DNA of 64,000 nt from an uncultured Prevotellaceae bacterium (GTDB lineage Bacteria > Bacteroidota > Bacteroidia > Bacteroidales > Bacteroidaceae): positions 1 through 64,000 of the forward strand of contig ONCG01000016.1 of the NCBI GenBank assembly GCA_900316285.1, in the 5' to 3' direction. The notes below the pieces were generated by a model. That model made no database searches. It was given only the letters and a program-made list of their open reading frames with translations, and was not told where the DNA came from. Made by a program: the position numbers and the translations under genes. Numbering within the stretch: the first letter of the stretch is position 1; the number at the start of each line of letters is the position of its first letter. Of the stretch, positions 32,661-40,922 are shown one piece after another.

Positions 32661-32692
32661 TTTGCAGGGACGGGAGAAAAAGCGTAAATTTG
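32661..32692 (+). promoter_or_regulatory. Promoter of the 70-aa/VanX-like operon
   Basis: TTTG (32661-32664), 20 bp, TAAATTTG (32685-32692). The transcript leader of about 150 nt contains GAAACTA heptamers. Confidence 0.7.
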
Positions 32693-32788
32693 CAGAGGAA
32701 GAAAGAGACTAGAACTTTTGGAGCAGCGCGTGCAGAGCAATGCTTGCATTAGCTTTGCCGAGTCGCGACAAAAGTCATAACGAAGTTA

Positions 32789-32829
32789 TAAACTAGAAAC
32801 TTGAAACTAGAAACTAGAAACTAGAAACT
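32789..32829. repeat. GAAACTA heptamer repeat
   Basis: Five to six tandem GAAACTN units, in the leader of the following gene. Related arrays at 34102-34164 and 50089-50116 (inverted). Confidence 0.7.
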
Positions 32830-32845
32830 TATAATACCAACAACT

Positions 32846-33058
32846 ATGGCAAAGAGACAGAAGAAAGACCTGTGGTGGTACATCAAGAAGGAGTATGGCA
32901 TCTCTGGATTGAAACGGAAGTTCACGAAGCAGACTGGCATCCCACTGACAAAGGCCGGCGTAGAACGCAAGCTGGGTGCTTTGTTACTCGACTGGGTGCT
33001 CGGACGCGGCAAGAAGGCTGCAACAGAGGTGGAAGAGGTGGAAGAGGAGGAAGAATAA
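32846..33058 (+). CDS. Small basic protein with acidic tail
   Basis: 70 aa: MAKRQKKDLWWYIKKEYG, then ISGLKRKFTKQTGIPLTKAGVERKLGALLLDWVLGR, and a tail of Glu/Val (TEVEEVEEEEE). The basic body suggests nucleic-acid or protein binding; no family recognised. The stop is one base before the next gene's ATG, so translation is coupled. Confidence 0.5.
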   Translation: MAKRQKKDLWWYIKKEYGISGLKRKFTKQTGIPLTKAGVERKLGALLLDWVLGRGKKAATEVEEVEEEEE

Positions 33059-33059
33059 A

Positions 33060-33842
33060 ATGGATAAACAAAGACTTACGACAGCCCTGCTGGTCTTTCT
33101 CTGCGGCGGACTAGTGGCTGCTTATTTCCTGAGCCGTGATCGTGATGCTGCTTGTGCTGCCGACGACTCCAGTGAGTTTGTGATGCTCACCGATGCCGTG
33201 CCCGATGCCATTTTGGAGATTCGCTACTATAGCACCTATAACTTCGTGGGAAAGCGCATCGATGGCTATGAGGAACCAACGGCCTTGATAACGAAGCGGG
33301 CCGGCGACAGCCTGCGTGCCGTCAGCGATGACTTGCGCCAGCAGGGATTCCGCCTGAAAATCTATGATGCCTATCGTCCTCAGAAGGGCGTAAATCACTT
33401 CGTGCGCTGGTCGAAGGCGATTCCCGACACGCTGATGAAGCACTTCTTCTATCCCGATCTGCCGAAGTCGGTGCTGTTCGACCAGCAGTATATCATGGCG
33501 AAAAGCGGTCACTCGCGCGGTTCAACGGTCGACCTGACGCTGTTCGACATGGAGACAGAGAAGGAACTCGACATGGGTGGCACCTTCGACTGGTTCGGTC
33601 CGGAGAGCCATCCCGACTTCTGTGGAAATCCTGACACGGGCGAATATACGGGCGATAACAGCAAGAGTCCTACCGGTCGGATGATCACCGCTGAGCAGTT
33701 CGCCAATCGCATGATCTTGCGTCGTGCGATGCTGCGTCACGGTTTCCGGGCACTCGACACTGAGTGGTGGCACTTCACGTTGGACGATGAACCGTTCCCC
33801 GAGACCTATTTCACCTTCCCCGTCAGAGAACTTGCTGACTGA
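33060..33842 (+). CDS. D-alanyl-D-alanine dipeptidase-like (VanX/DdpX, peptidase M15D)
   Basis: 260 aa from the ATG at 33060; earlier frame residues belong to the upstream gene. The N-terminal hydrophobic segment (ALLVFLCGGLVAAYFL) is a signal or anchor. M15D motifs: LEIRYYSTYNFVG, KIYDAYRPQKGVN, SGHSRGSTVDLTL with His and Asp zinc ligands, and TEWWHFTLD with the catalytic Glu and third ligand His. The enzyme hydrolyses D-Ala-D-Ala or related dipeptides in the periplasm. A vancomycin-resistance role is not implied; no VanH or VanA neighbours. Confidence 0.88.
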   Translation: MDKQRLTTALLVFLCGGLVAAYFLSRDRDAACAADDSSEFVMLTDAVPDAILEIRYYSTYNFVGKRIDGYEEPTALITKRAGDSLRAVSDDLRQQGFRLKIYDAYRPQKGVNHFVRWSKAIPDTLMKHFFYPDLPKSVLFDQQYIMAKSGHSRGSTVDLTLFDMETEKELDMGGTFDWFGPESHPDFCGNPDTGEYTGDNSKSPTGRMITAEQFANRMILRRAMLRHGFRALDTEWWHFTLDDEPFPETYFTFPVRELAD

Positions 33843-33858
33843 CAGGCACTTACAAACC

Positions 33859-33897
33859 AAACGCCAGGTTATCCTCACGGACAATCTGGCGTTTTTC
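33859..33897 (+). terminator. Terminator of the VanX-like operon
   Basis: AACGCCAG (33860-33867) with CTGGCGTT (33886-33893) followed by TTT; the inner bases pair partly. It lies 17 bp after the stop. Confidence 0.8.
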
Positions 33898-34101
33898 TAT
33901 TATACAAAAACATTATGTGCTTGGCTAACCTATTCCATACTGATTGCCGATTGACGTCTGCAAAGGTACGGCGAAAAAGCCAAACACACAATACCTAAAA
34001 GTAGGGAAAGTGCTATAATTGATAATTTACAATTGACAATTGATAATTATGATTACCATCGACGATTGTCTTTTCGACTCATAACGAGATGCTATGAATC
34101 A

Positions 34102-34164
34102 GAAACTAGAAACCAGAAACAAGAAACTAGAAACCAGAAACTAGAAACCAGAAACTAGAAACTG
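34102..34164. repeat. GAAACYA heptamer repeat (about nine units)
   Basis: Period 7 with alternating GAAACTA and GAAACCA, just downstream of the subtilase gene. Most of the gap 33898-34101 is AT-rich with ACAATTGACAATTGATAA words and no gene. Confidence 0.8.
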
Positions 34165-34179
34165 CGGAACGAAGTGACG

Positions 34180-36348
34180 CTATAGTCGGACGAGGGTGGA
34201 GCCCGTTGTTGTGGGCTGACCAGTGTTTACTTGTACGGCATAGACGCCACGAGGAAGCGAAGAAAGGTCGATGGTGTACTCTTCTTGTCCACCCGTAAGT
34301 GATTGTGTGCTAACGAGTTGTCCGGATGTGTTAAAGATTCGTATTGAGAACGATGGAGTGCTCAATCCTTCGTTGCCTTCGAAGCGCAACTGCAGTTGAC
34401 CTTGCCCGATAGGAAGTATCGAAACGGCCTTTGGCTGATGCTGCGACAGCCCTTCGATACCATCGATGCCGAGGATGTAGAGCAGACCGCGATAGACGTC
34501 GATTTGTCCGTAGCCGTATTCGTTGTTAGGGTAGGAGAGCGACTCGTCGTAGTGGCTGCTCGTATGTGCGATGACATTCATTGCCTCCTCCGGTGTGAGG
34601 GTGGGCTTGGCCTGCAACCAAAGGGCAATAGCACCACCGACAGCGGGTGTCGCCATCGATGTGCCGGCATTGCTGTTCCAGGAATAGGTGCGTCCGCGGA
34701 ATTCGAAGTGCTCCACATCCGAACGGATGTCGCCTGCCTGCGGGTTGTTCTCCAGATAGTAGCTGCTATAGGAAGAAATGATGTTCGAGCCGGGTGCCAT
34801 CACATCGGGCTTGATGCGTCCGTCGAAGGTCGGTCCTATCGACGAGTAGCTGCTGCGGCGTCCGTCGTTGCCTTGGTTGAACTCACGATACTCGCCCAGA
34901 TAGTTGGTGATGCCGATACGATAGCCCGTGGCACCAACGCAGATGACTCGCGGAGCACTCGACGGTGAGTGGATGGTGCGTCCCACGGTGGCATCGCAGA
35001 GCTCAGGCACCAGTGGATTGGTGACCAGATTGCCCGAATTGCGATAGACCTCGATATCGGCATCGCGTCCCAGGAACTCCACCGATAGAGGTTTGTGGCT
35101 GCCCAGATTGGCCAGCGCTCGCAACTCGATGTCGTAGCAGGTCTCTGTTGGAATATAACACGAGGGATATGCCGTGAGTGTGATGTAGTACATGCGGTCG
35201 TCGATGAGCACCGAATCAGTATAGCAGGAGTCCTCTCGTGCCAGCACCTCATCGGTAGGAATCTCGATGATGACAGGCTCCGTATTGTAGATGGTGGTGC
35301 GAAGCATGAATGGCGCATCGGCCTTGGCGGTGAGGCTCATTCGGTCTATGCTCGTCTGCACGAACGTTCCTGCCCGCTCACGTCCCCGTTCTTTATGGAT
35401 GAAGTTAACGACATTGCCATTGTTGCCTGCCGAAGCGACAAGGATGCGACCCGGTCCGAGCAGTGAGTCGAGCATGGCATAGTAGAGTACGTCGTAGCCG
35501 TAGAAGTCCTGCTCGGAGCCTTCGCTGAACGATACCACGCAAGGCTTGCCCACCGACTGTGCATAGTCGAAGATGTATTTAAAGCCCAGCGCATCGGTGG
35601 CAAACGTGTATTTATCGTAGTCGGCGGTGTCGATGAGTGCGATGTCCTCAGTGGTGGCATTGTTCACCAGACAGATATCGCTCTCCCAGGCCATGCCGCG
35701 ATAAGGGCTGTTGTAGCCGCTGCCCGCTGCGATGCCAAGTGTGTGAGTGCCATGAGTTTGCTGCTTACCGTCATAGGAGCATCCCAGGTCGAGCAACTCG
35801 CGCTCGCCGCTGTAGTCGCGTCCCACAAACAGCGAACTGCCGATGGTGTCGGGACTAATCTGGTCCCACAGTCGCTTGATGCGGTAGTTCGAGGCCTGTG
35901 CGTCGTAGAAGTTGGGGTGGGTGAGGTCGAAGCCGATATCCATGATGCCCATCACCACGTCCTTGCCTGTGTAGGCCTGCGGCAGACTCGTTCCGGCATA
36001 GACGGGCAGCGCATTCAGATGGATGGCCATCGAGTCCATCAGCGCATGTGTGCCGCGCCGAGCCTCGATGCGACTCACGTTGCGTTCCTGCGAAAGAGCC
36101 CCCAATCGGTTGGCAGGAATGGCAGCAATGTAGATGTTACCCGCCTGCGCCAGCTTCTGGCAGCCGTTCTGGCGGAGTATCCGATCGGCATCATCGGTGA
36201 TGCGGATGAAGGCACACACGGTAGGAGTCTCGCGCTGAGCCACCATTTGTCGGAGCATCGGCGAGAGTTTATGCAGTTGTGGACGTTGTGCGCTGGCCGC
36301 CATCACGGTCAGAAACAACACAAAAAAAGAGAGTACCAGTTGTTTCAT
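34180..36348 (-). CDS. Exported subtilisin-like serine protease (S8) with T9SS C-terminal domain
   Basis: 722 aa from MKQLVLSFFV at 36348, a signal peptide ending ASA. Catalytic triad: Asp in VVMGIMDIGFDLTHP, His in HGTHTLGIAAG, Ser in GTSMATPAVGG. A long insertion (about 260-430) separates the His and Ser parts. The C-terminal 75 residues (QLQLRFEGNEG, SIRIFNTSGQLVSTQSL, LSSLPRGVYAVQVN) are a T9SS type A sorting domain. Function: protein degradation outside the cell or on its surface. Confidence 0.92.
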   Translation of the reverse strand: MKQLVLSFFVLFLTVMAASAQRPQLHKLSPMLRQMVAQRETPTVCAFIRITDDADRILRQNGCQKLAQAGNIYIAAIPANRLGALSQERNVSRIEARRGTHALMDSMAIHLNALPVYAGTSLPQAYTGKDVVMGIMDIGFDLTHPNFYDAQASNYRIKRLWDQISPDTIGSSLFVGRDYSGERELLDLGCSYDGKQQTHGTHTLGIAAGSGYNSPYRGMAWESDICLVNNATTEDIALIDTADYDKYTFATDALGFKYIFDYAQSVGKPCVVSFSEGSEQDFYGYDVLYYAMLDSLLGPGRILVASAGNNGNVVNFIHKERGRERAGTFVQTSIDRMSLTAKADAPFMLRTTIYNTEPVIIEIPTDEVLAREDSCYTDSVLIDDRMYYITLTAYPSCYIPTETCYDIELRALANLGSHKPLSVEFLGRDADIEVYRNSGNLVTNPLVPELCDATVGRTIHSPSSAPRVICVGATGYRIGITNYLGEYREFNQGNDGRRSSYSSIGPTFDGRIKPDVMAPGSNIISSYSSYYLENNPQAGDIRSDVEHFEFRGRTYSWNSNAGTSMATPAVGGAIALWLQAKPTLTPEEAMNVIAHTSSHYDESLSYPNNEYGYGQIDVYRGLLYILGIDGIEGLSQHQPKAVSILPIGQGQLQLRFEGNEGLSTPSFSIRIFNTSGQLVSTQSLTGGQEEYTIDLSSLPRGVYAVQVNTGQPTTTGSTLVRL

Positions 36349-36423
36349 GCTTGCAAAGTAAGCAAAAAAAACTGATACTCCCAAATATCACGCACTAAAA
36401 AGTCTTTATTCTATGCTTGTTCT

Positions 36424-36516
36424 CTATTTTTCCATACTAACGGGAATCATACCCGTCGGGGTCATCAGGATATTGCCTGCCATGACCACCTTGATCATGT
36501 CTTTAATCATTTTCAT
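36424..36516 (-). CDS. 30-aa micro-ORF with Met-rich peptide
   Basis: MKMIKDMIKVVMAGNILMTP, then TGMIPVSMEK. Six Met and two Pro in 30 residues. A purine-rich GAAAGGG sits about 8 bp upstream and the gene for a secreted 120-aa protein ends 20 bp before. It might be translated from the same message. No family recognised. Confidence 0.35.
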   Translation of the reverse strand: MKMIKDMIKVVMAGNILMTPTGMIPVSMEK

Positions 36517-36536
36517 AATTCTACCCTTTCTTTTAA

Positions 36537-36899
36537 TTACTTGATAAGTCCGCGATTACGCAGTGTGACGTTCAGCAGTTGCTGATACTTGCGATACTGA
36601 CGCTTGTCAAGCACGGCGTGCATGTAGCGCAGATCGCGCATCACAGCCTTCATTAACAGTTCTTCCTGCTTATCCTTCTCAGCGGCAGCGGCCTCCATCA
36701 TATCATCGCAGAAGCGCTTGTGAATCATCTGCACGGCGTCCATCTGATCGTAATCGAGACCCAGGCACATGCCCAGCTTCTTGTAGTTGACGCTCATGTC
36801 GTAGACCTTTGCTTCATCTGCAGGGGCTGCCATACCAGTTCCGGCGTAAGCCAGGTTCATGCTCAGCAGAGCCACCAATGTCAAAACAATCTTTTTCAT
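36537..36899 (-). CDS. Small exported helical protein
   Basis: 120 aa. Signal MKKIVLTLVALLSMNLAYA. Mature part is helical and rich in Lys, Met and Asp (YKKLGMCLGLDYDQMDAVQM, EAAAAEKDKQEELLMKAV, RDLRYMHAVLDKRQYRKYQQLL), like heat-shock or CpxP/Spy-type periplasmic proteins, but without the LTxxQ motifs. The message has a leader of about 130 nt with a GGCCGA/TCGGCC hairpin. Confidence 0.6.
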   Translation of the reverse strand: MKKIVLTLVALLSMNLAYAGTGMAAPADEAKVYDMSVNYKKLGMCLGLDYDQMDAVQMIHKRFCDDMMEAAAAEKDKQEELLMKAVMRDLRYMHAVLDKRQYRKYQQLLNVTLRNRGLIK

Positions 36900-36930
36900 A
36901 AATCTTTTTACCTTTCTTTTTCCCCATCTT

Positions 36931-36948
36931 GGCCGAACTGAATCGGCC
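36931..36948 (-). promoter_or_regulatory. Hairpin in the leader of the 36899 gene
   Basis: GGCCGA (36931-36936) and TCGGCC (36943-36948), with weaker outer CCCC/GGGG pairing. It is 30 bp before the start codon, where it could control translation. Confidence 0.4.
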
Positions 36949-37034
36949 GGGGCGATTAGTTAGCGAACCTCACGGTCCAAATTACTTTTCTAAATACTTA
37001 CTAAAATTGTTATCCTTTTGTCATTTTGACGGTG

Positions 37035-37042
37035 CAAAGGTA
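37035..37042 (-). promoter_or_regulatory. -7 box TACCTTTG for the 36899 gene
   Basis: Perfect TAnnTTTG on the minus strand, 135 bp before the start. Confidence 0.55.
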
Positions 37043-37103
37043 AGCACTTTTTCGGCTCCAAACAAACATTTTGGGCTGTTGTGTGCGCAAACAGTCACTT
37101 TTC

Positions 37104-37117
37104 TTGACTCAAGTCAA
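37104..37117. promoter_or_regulatory. Inverted repeat upstream of the SlyD-like gene
   Basis: TTGACT-CA-AGTCAA, a perfect 6-bp inverted repeat about 20 bp upstream of the -7 box TATCTTTG, i.e. over the expected -33 region. Reads as an operator. Confidence 0.45.
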
Positions 37118-37137
37118 AATATCTGCCAAGTTTTTAT

Positions 37138-37145
37138 TATCTTTG
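37138..37145 (+). promoter_or_regulatory. -7 box of the SlyD-like gene
   Basis: TATCTTTG, 60 bp before the start; the TTTG at the right distance is missing, so an activator may be needed. Confidence 0.55.
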
Positions 37146-37204
37146 CAGTCGAAATCAAAAACAGGCAAAAAGTAACAATTTCATTACACCTATTTTATAT
37201 ATAT

Positions 37205-37816
37205 ATGGAAAAGAAACAAAACAAGTTCATCGCCGTTGCATACGACCTGTTTGCCTCCGACGATACTGGCCGTCACCTGGTTGAAAGGGTGCCTGCCGAC
37301 AAGCCGTTTGCCTTCATCAGCGGGTTTGGAATCACCATCAAGGCATTCGAGGAGCAACTCGAGCAGCTCGAGACCGGTGCCAGCTTCGACTTCTCGCTGA
37401 CACCCGACCAAGCCTATGGCGAGTTCGACGAGCAGCGCATCGTGGAATTGGAGAAGGAGATGTTCTGCATCGACGGAAAGTTCGATCATGAGCATGTGCG
37501 CATCGATGCTATCGTTCCCCTGCAGAACCAGGAGGGCGATCGTTTCATGGCTCGTGTGCTCGACATTCGCGACGACGTGGTGGTGATGGATTTCAACCAT
37601 CCGCTGGCAGGCCGCGACCTGCAGTTCGTGGGAAGCGTGGTAGAGTCGCGCGATGCCACAGAGGCAGAGGTTGACCGGCTCATCCGCCAGCTCACGGGTG
37701 CTGATGGCTGCGGCCAGTGCGGTGGCTGTGGCGGTGGCGACTGTGGCGAAGGCGACTGTGCAGAAGGCGATGCCGGCTGTCCAGGTGGCAAAGGAGGCTG
37801 CTGCCACAAGGGCTAA
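37205..37816 (+). CDS. SlyD-like FKBP-type peptidyl-prolyl isomerase
   Basis: 203 aa from the ATG at 37205; the frame open further upstream crosses the promoter. FKBP/IF architecture: the insert-in-flap (about 65-135, [20 protein letters not shown]...) and [17 protein letters not shown]. The last 35 residues are Cys/Gly-rich ([27 protein letters not shown]), a metal-binding tail like that of SlyD. It helps fold proteins and can load metals, as in nickel enzyme maturation. 47 bp before aroC. Confidence 0.88.
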   Translation: MEKKQNKFIAVAYDLFASDDTGRHLVERVPADKPFAFISGFGITIKAFEEQLEQLETGASFDFSLTPDQAYGEFDEQRIVELEKEMFCIDGKFDHEHVRIDAIVPLQNQEGDRFMARVLDIRDDVVVMDFNHPLAGRDLQFVGSVVESRDATEAEVDRLIRQLTGADGCGQCGGCGGGDCGEGDCAEGDAGCPGGKGGCCHKG

Positions 37817-37863
37817 GAAACCATTGTGTGAACGCAATCAACAAAAGAGAAAGGGAGTTTCCT

Positions 37864-38943
37864 ATGCGCAATACATTTGGAGAGTTGTTCACGCTGACCA
37901 CCTTTGGCGAGAGTCATGGTGAGGCCATCGGCGGTGTTGTCGACGGAATGCCTGCCGGCATCGATATCGATTTGGACTTCATACAAGCCGAGCTAGACCG
38001 ACGCCGTCCGGGGCAGAGCCAGCTCACAACGAGTCGTCAGGAGGCCGACCGGGTGGAATTGCTGAGCGGCGTGTTCGAAGGGAAGTCCACGGGATGTCCC
38101 ATTGGCTTCATTGTGAGGAACACCAACCAGCATTCGCAGGACTACGAGCACATGCGTTCGTTGTTCCGGCCGTCGCATGCCGATTACACCTATTACCATA
38201 AGTATGGCCATCGCGACCATCGGGGGGGTGGGCGCTCGTCGGCTCGCATCACCGTTTCGCGTGTGGTGGCAGGTGCCTTGGCGAAGCTTGCCTTGCGCCA
38301 GCTGGGCATCAGCATCAAGGCTTATACCTCGCAGGTGGGTGACATCCGTCTCGACGACGACTATAGGAAATACGACCTGAGCAACATAGAGAGCAATGCC
38401 GTCAGATGTCCCGATGAGGAGAAGGCCCGTCAGATGGAAGAACTCATCATGGCCGTGAAGGCCGATGGCGATACCATTGGCGGCACCGTCACTTGTGTGG
38501 TGAAAGGCTGTCCTGTGGGCCTGGGTGAACCAGAGTTCGGAAAGCTGCATGCTTGTCTGGGCTATGCCATGCTTGGCATCAATGCCGCCAAAGGCTTTGA
38601 GTATGGGCTGGGCTTCAGTGGTGCTCACCTGAAGGGCAGCGAGCAGAACGACCTCTTCGAAGCCGATGCCACTGGGCGTCCCAGCATCAGAACCAACAAC
38701 AGTGGTGGCATACAAGGTGGCATCAGCAATGGCGAGGACATCTATTTCCGGGTGGCATTCAAACCCGTGGCAACCATTCTTCGCCCTCAACCCACCGTCG
38801 ACCATGACGCCCGTCCTGCTATGCTTGAGGCACGCGGCCGACATGATCCGTGCGTGCTGCCGCGAGCCATTCCCATTGTCGAGGCAATGGCCGCAATGGT
38901 GGTTTTCGACCAGTATTTGTTGAATAAAGCCTCGAAATTGTAA
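37864..38943 (+). CDS. aroC: Chorismate synthase
   Basis: 359 aa, normal length. Signatures: [20 protein letters not shown] at the start, PGIDID-like [39 protein letters not shown] and [14 protein letters not shown]-like [27 protein letters not shown]. Converts 5-enolpyruvylshikimate-3-phosphate to chorismate, the last common step of aromatic amino acid synthesis; needs reduced FMN. The start MRNTFGEL at 37864 was chosen by homology to the N-terminal motif. Confidence 0.97.
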   Translation: MRNTFGELFTLTTFGESHGEAIGGVVDGMPAGIDIDLDFIQAELDRRRPGQSQLTTSRQEADRVELLSGVFEGKSTGCPIGFIVRNTNQHSQDYEHMRSLFRPSHADYTYYHKYGHRDHRGGGRSSARITVSRVVAGALAKLALRQLGISIKAYTSQVGDIRLDDDYRKYDLSNIESNAVRCPDEEKARQMEELIMAVKADGDTIGGTVTCVVKGCPVGLGEPEFGKLHACLGYAMLGINAAKGFEYGLGFSGAHLKGSEQNDLFEADATGRPSIRTNNSGGIQGGISNGEDIYFRVAFKPVATILRPQPTVDHDARPAMLEARGRHDPCVLPRAIPIVEAMAAMVVFDQYLLNKASKL

Positions 38944-38979
38944 ATAAATTTTGAAAATGCATTATTTAACACTCCAAAG

Positions 38980-39011
38980 TTTGCGAATATAGAAATTATT
39001 TAGTATTTTTG
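38980..39011 (+). promoter_or_regulatory. Promoter for a short non-coding transcript
   Basis: TTTG (38980-38983), 20 bp, TATTTTTG (39004-39011). Only 30 bp past the aroC stop. No gene follows on this strand. Confidence 0.65.
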
Positions 39012-39016
39012 CACTC

Positions 39017-39117
39017 AATAATGCAGGGGGTTGTGAAATTCCCACATTAGTTTAGTTAAGTCTAGTTTAGTTTTTGTGTTGGTTGAGGGCGGTCGATTGA
39101 TCGCCCTCAAATTTTTT
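39017..39117 (+). ncRNA. Candidate sRNA of about 100 nt
   Basis: A perfect promoter at 38980-39011 and a strong terminator frame it: TTGAGGGCGGTC (39083-39094), 4-nt loop, GATCGCCCTCAA (39099-39110), then ATTTTTT. The stem is 12 bp with one wobble. In between there is no ORF; the body has GGGGGTTGTGAAATTCCC and TAGTTTAG words. It may instead be the terminator of aroC, but the promoter is so close and complete that a separate transcript is more likely. Confidence 0.6.
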
Positions 39118-39390
39118 AGATAATGTATAAATAACGAAAAGCAAGAATAGCATATCATTCTCCATACAAAAACCCAGGGAATCGCCCCGGGTTATGTGTT
39201 TGCTGCCCAAAAATGGCTTGTAGAAATTGAATCGTTGAGCTTGCCTTTTGTAGCGAAGCGGAGAAAGAACTATTGGAGCAGCGAGCGCTGAGTGATGCTC
39301 GCATCAACTCAGCCAAGTCGTGACAAAAGTCATGGAACGAAGTGACATAACTCTCCACTCTTCACTTTCAACTTTCAACTCTTAACTAAA
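39118..39390. repeat. Spacer with ACCCAGGG REP word and tail of repeats
   Basis: AACCCAGGG...CCCCGGGTT (about 39169-39191) is a degenerate CCCAGGGC palindrome. Then comes a block (GAGCAGCG...GATGCTCGCATCAACTC...GTCGTGACAAAAGTCAT, about 39272-39341) related to one at 32716-32775. No gene seen. Confidence 0.5.
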
Positions 39391-40731
39391 TCATCCAAGC
39401 AATTCCACGATGCGTTCCATCTGGTTGGGGATGCGGATTTGCTGCGGACACTTCTTCAAGCACTCCTCGCAGTCCATGCACTTATCGGCCCAAGCCTTCT
39501 TGTCGATGGCCTTCTTGTAGCCCTTCTTGAACTCGGCAGCACGCTTGGCGTAGTCGGGCGACGACTTATCGGGCAGAGGCAGCAGCTTTTTGTTCACCGC
39601 ATCGTTGTAGTAGGCGAAGTTGCCGGGAATGTCTACGTCGTATGGGCAAGGCATACAGTAGCGGCAGGCTGTACAGGGAATGGTGGGATAGCCACTCATG
39701 CCGTCGGCGATGCGTGCCAGCAGGGCATTCTCTTGTTCCGTACAGGGGTCGAGAGGTGAGAAGGTGCGCACGTTCTCCTCCAGATGTGCCATCGCCGACA
39801 TGCCGCTCAGCGTAGTCAGGATGTTAGGCAGCGAGCCCACCCAGCGGAAAGCCCATGTGGCGGGCGTGTCCTGTGGGCGCACAGCCTTCAGCTGATCGCT
39901 GAACTCCTCAGGAATCTTTGCCAGACGGCCTCCCAGCAGCGGTTCCATCACCACCGCCTGTATGCCGGCCTTCTCGAGTTTGTTGTAGAGATACTCCGCG
40001 TCGGCGTCTTTCTTCCAGCCGCCATTGCCCAGCGAGGCATGTCGCCAGTCCACGTAGTTCAGCTCAATCTGCACGAAATCCCAGTGGTATTCGTCGTTGT
40101 GGTCGATGAGCCAGTCGAAGACCTCCACGTTTCCGTGATAGGAGAAACCGAGGTTACGGATGCGGCCAGCTTTGCGCTCGCTGACGAGGAAGTCAAGCAG
40201 TCCGTTGTCGATGAAGCGTGGGCGGAAGTCATCCATGCCGCTACCACCGATGGAGTGCATCAGGTAGTAGTCGATGTAGTCCACCTGCAGACGCTTGAAC
40301 GAGCGCTCATACATCTTCTTCGATTCCTCGAAGCTCTGCACGTTCCTGCGCTGGTTCGACATCTTTGTTGCGATATAGTATGACTCGCGCGGGTGACGTT
40401 TCAGGGCGATGCCCGTCACGTCCTCAGAGTTTCCATAGGCAGGAGCCGTGTCGAAATAGTTCACACCGTGCTCAATAGCATAGTCCACCATCTTGTTCAC
40501 CTCCTCCTGGCTTCTGGGCAGGCGCATCATACCAAAGCCCAGCAGCGACACTTTGTCACCCGAGTGGTGGTTCACACGATAGGTCATGCCTCCATCGCCG
40601 AGTGGACCCTGCATGCGCTTAGCGGCATGCGATGGTTCGTCGGCAAATGCTCGTAGGGGCTCCAGGACCATCAGTCCTATTGCCGATGCCGTACCTATTC
40701 CCAGTTGTTTCAGGAATTTGCGGCGGTTCAT
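39391..40731 (-). CDS. Tat-exported aldo/keto reductase with two 4Fe-4S sites
   Basis: 446 aa from MNRRKFLKQLGIGTAS at 40731; the RRKFLK and hydrophobic stretch form a twin-arginine signal. An ATG six codons earlier (40749) is also possible. Aldo/keto reductase barrel: VSLLGFGMMRLP, YFDTAPAYGNSEDVTG with catalytic Asp/Tyr, and VDYIDYYLMHSI with His. The C-terminus holds CTACRYCMPCPYDVDIPG and CMDCEECLKKCPQQIRIP, two ferredoxin-type 4Fe-4S clusters. Such AKR-ferredoxin fusions are common in anaerobes; substrate unknown. Confidence 0.9.
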   Translation of the reverse strand: MNRRKFLKQLGIGTASAIGLMVLEPLRAFADEPSHAAKRMQGPLGDGGMTYRVNHHSGDKVSLLGFGMMRLPRSQEEVNKMVDYAIEHGVNYFDTAPAYGNSEDVTGIALKRHPRESYYIATKMSNQRRNVQSFEESKKMYERSFKRLQVDYIDYYLMHSIGGSGMDDFRPRFIDNGLLDFLVSERKAGRIRNLGFSYHGNVEVFDWLIDHNDEYHWDFVQIELNYVDWRHASLGNGGWKKDADAEYLYNKLEKAGIQAVVMEPLLGGRLAKIPEEFSDQLKAVRPQDTPATWAFRWVGSLPNILTTLSGMSAMAHLEENVRTFSPLDPCTEQENALLARIADGMSGYPTIPCTACRYCMPCPYDVDIPGNFAYYNDAVNKKLLPLPDKSSPDYAKRAAEFKKGYKKAIDKKAWADKCMDCEECLKKCPQQIRIPNQMERIVELLG

Positions 40732-40922
40732 GTCATTAGGTTCTTTCATGGGGGTCACATGTTGTTTTTGTATCTGTGCAAAGTTACGAAAAAAAACTGA
40801 ATGACAATGCCTTTTGTGCCGTTTTTTTATAAAAGTAGGGGAAAAAGACATTGCAGGAGGTACATACCTCGCTTGTTAAGTGAGTGAGGTAGGGGAGTCG
40901 TAGCTATGAAGTGCTGGCTCCT

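Noticed and set aside
33060-33842. Vancomycin-resistance VanX
   Set aside because: Family match is good, but there is no VanA or VanH neighbour. Gram-negative DdpX-like enzymes have other roles.
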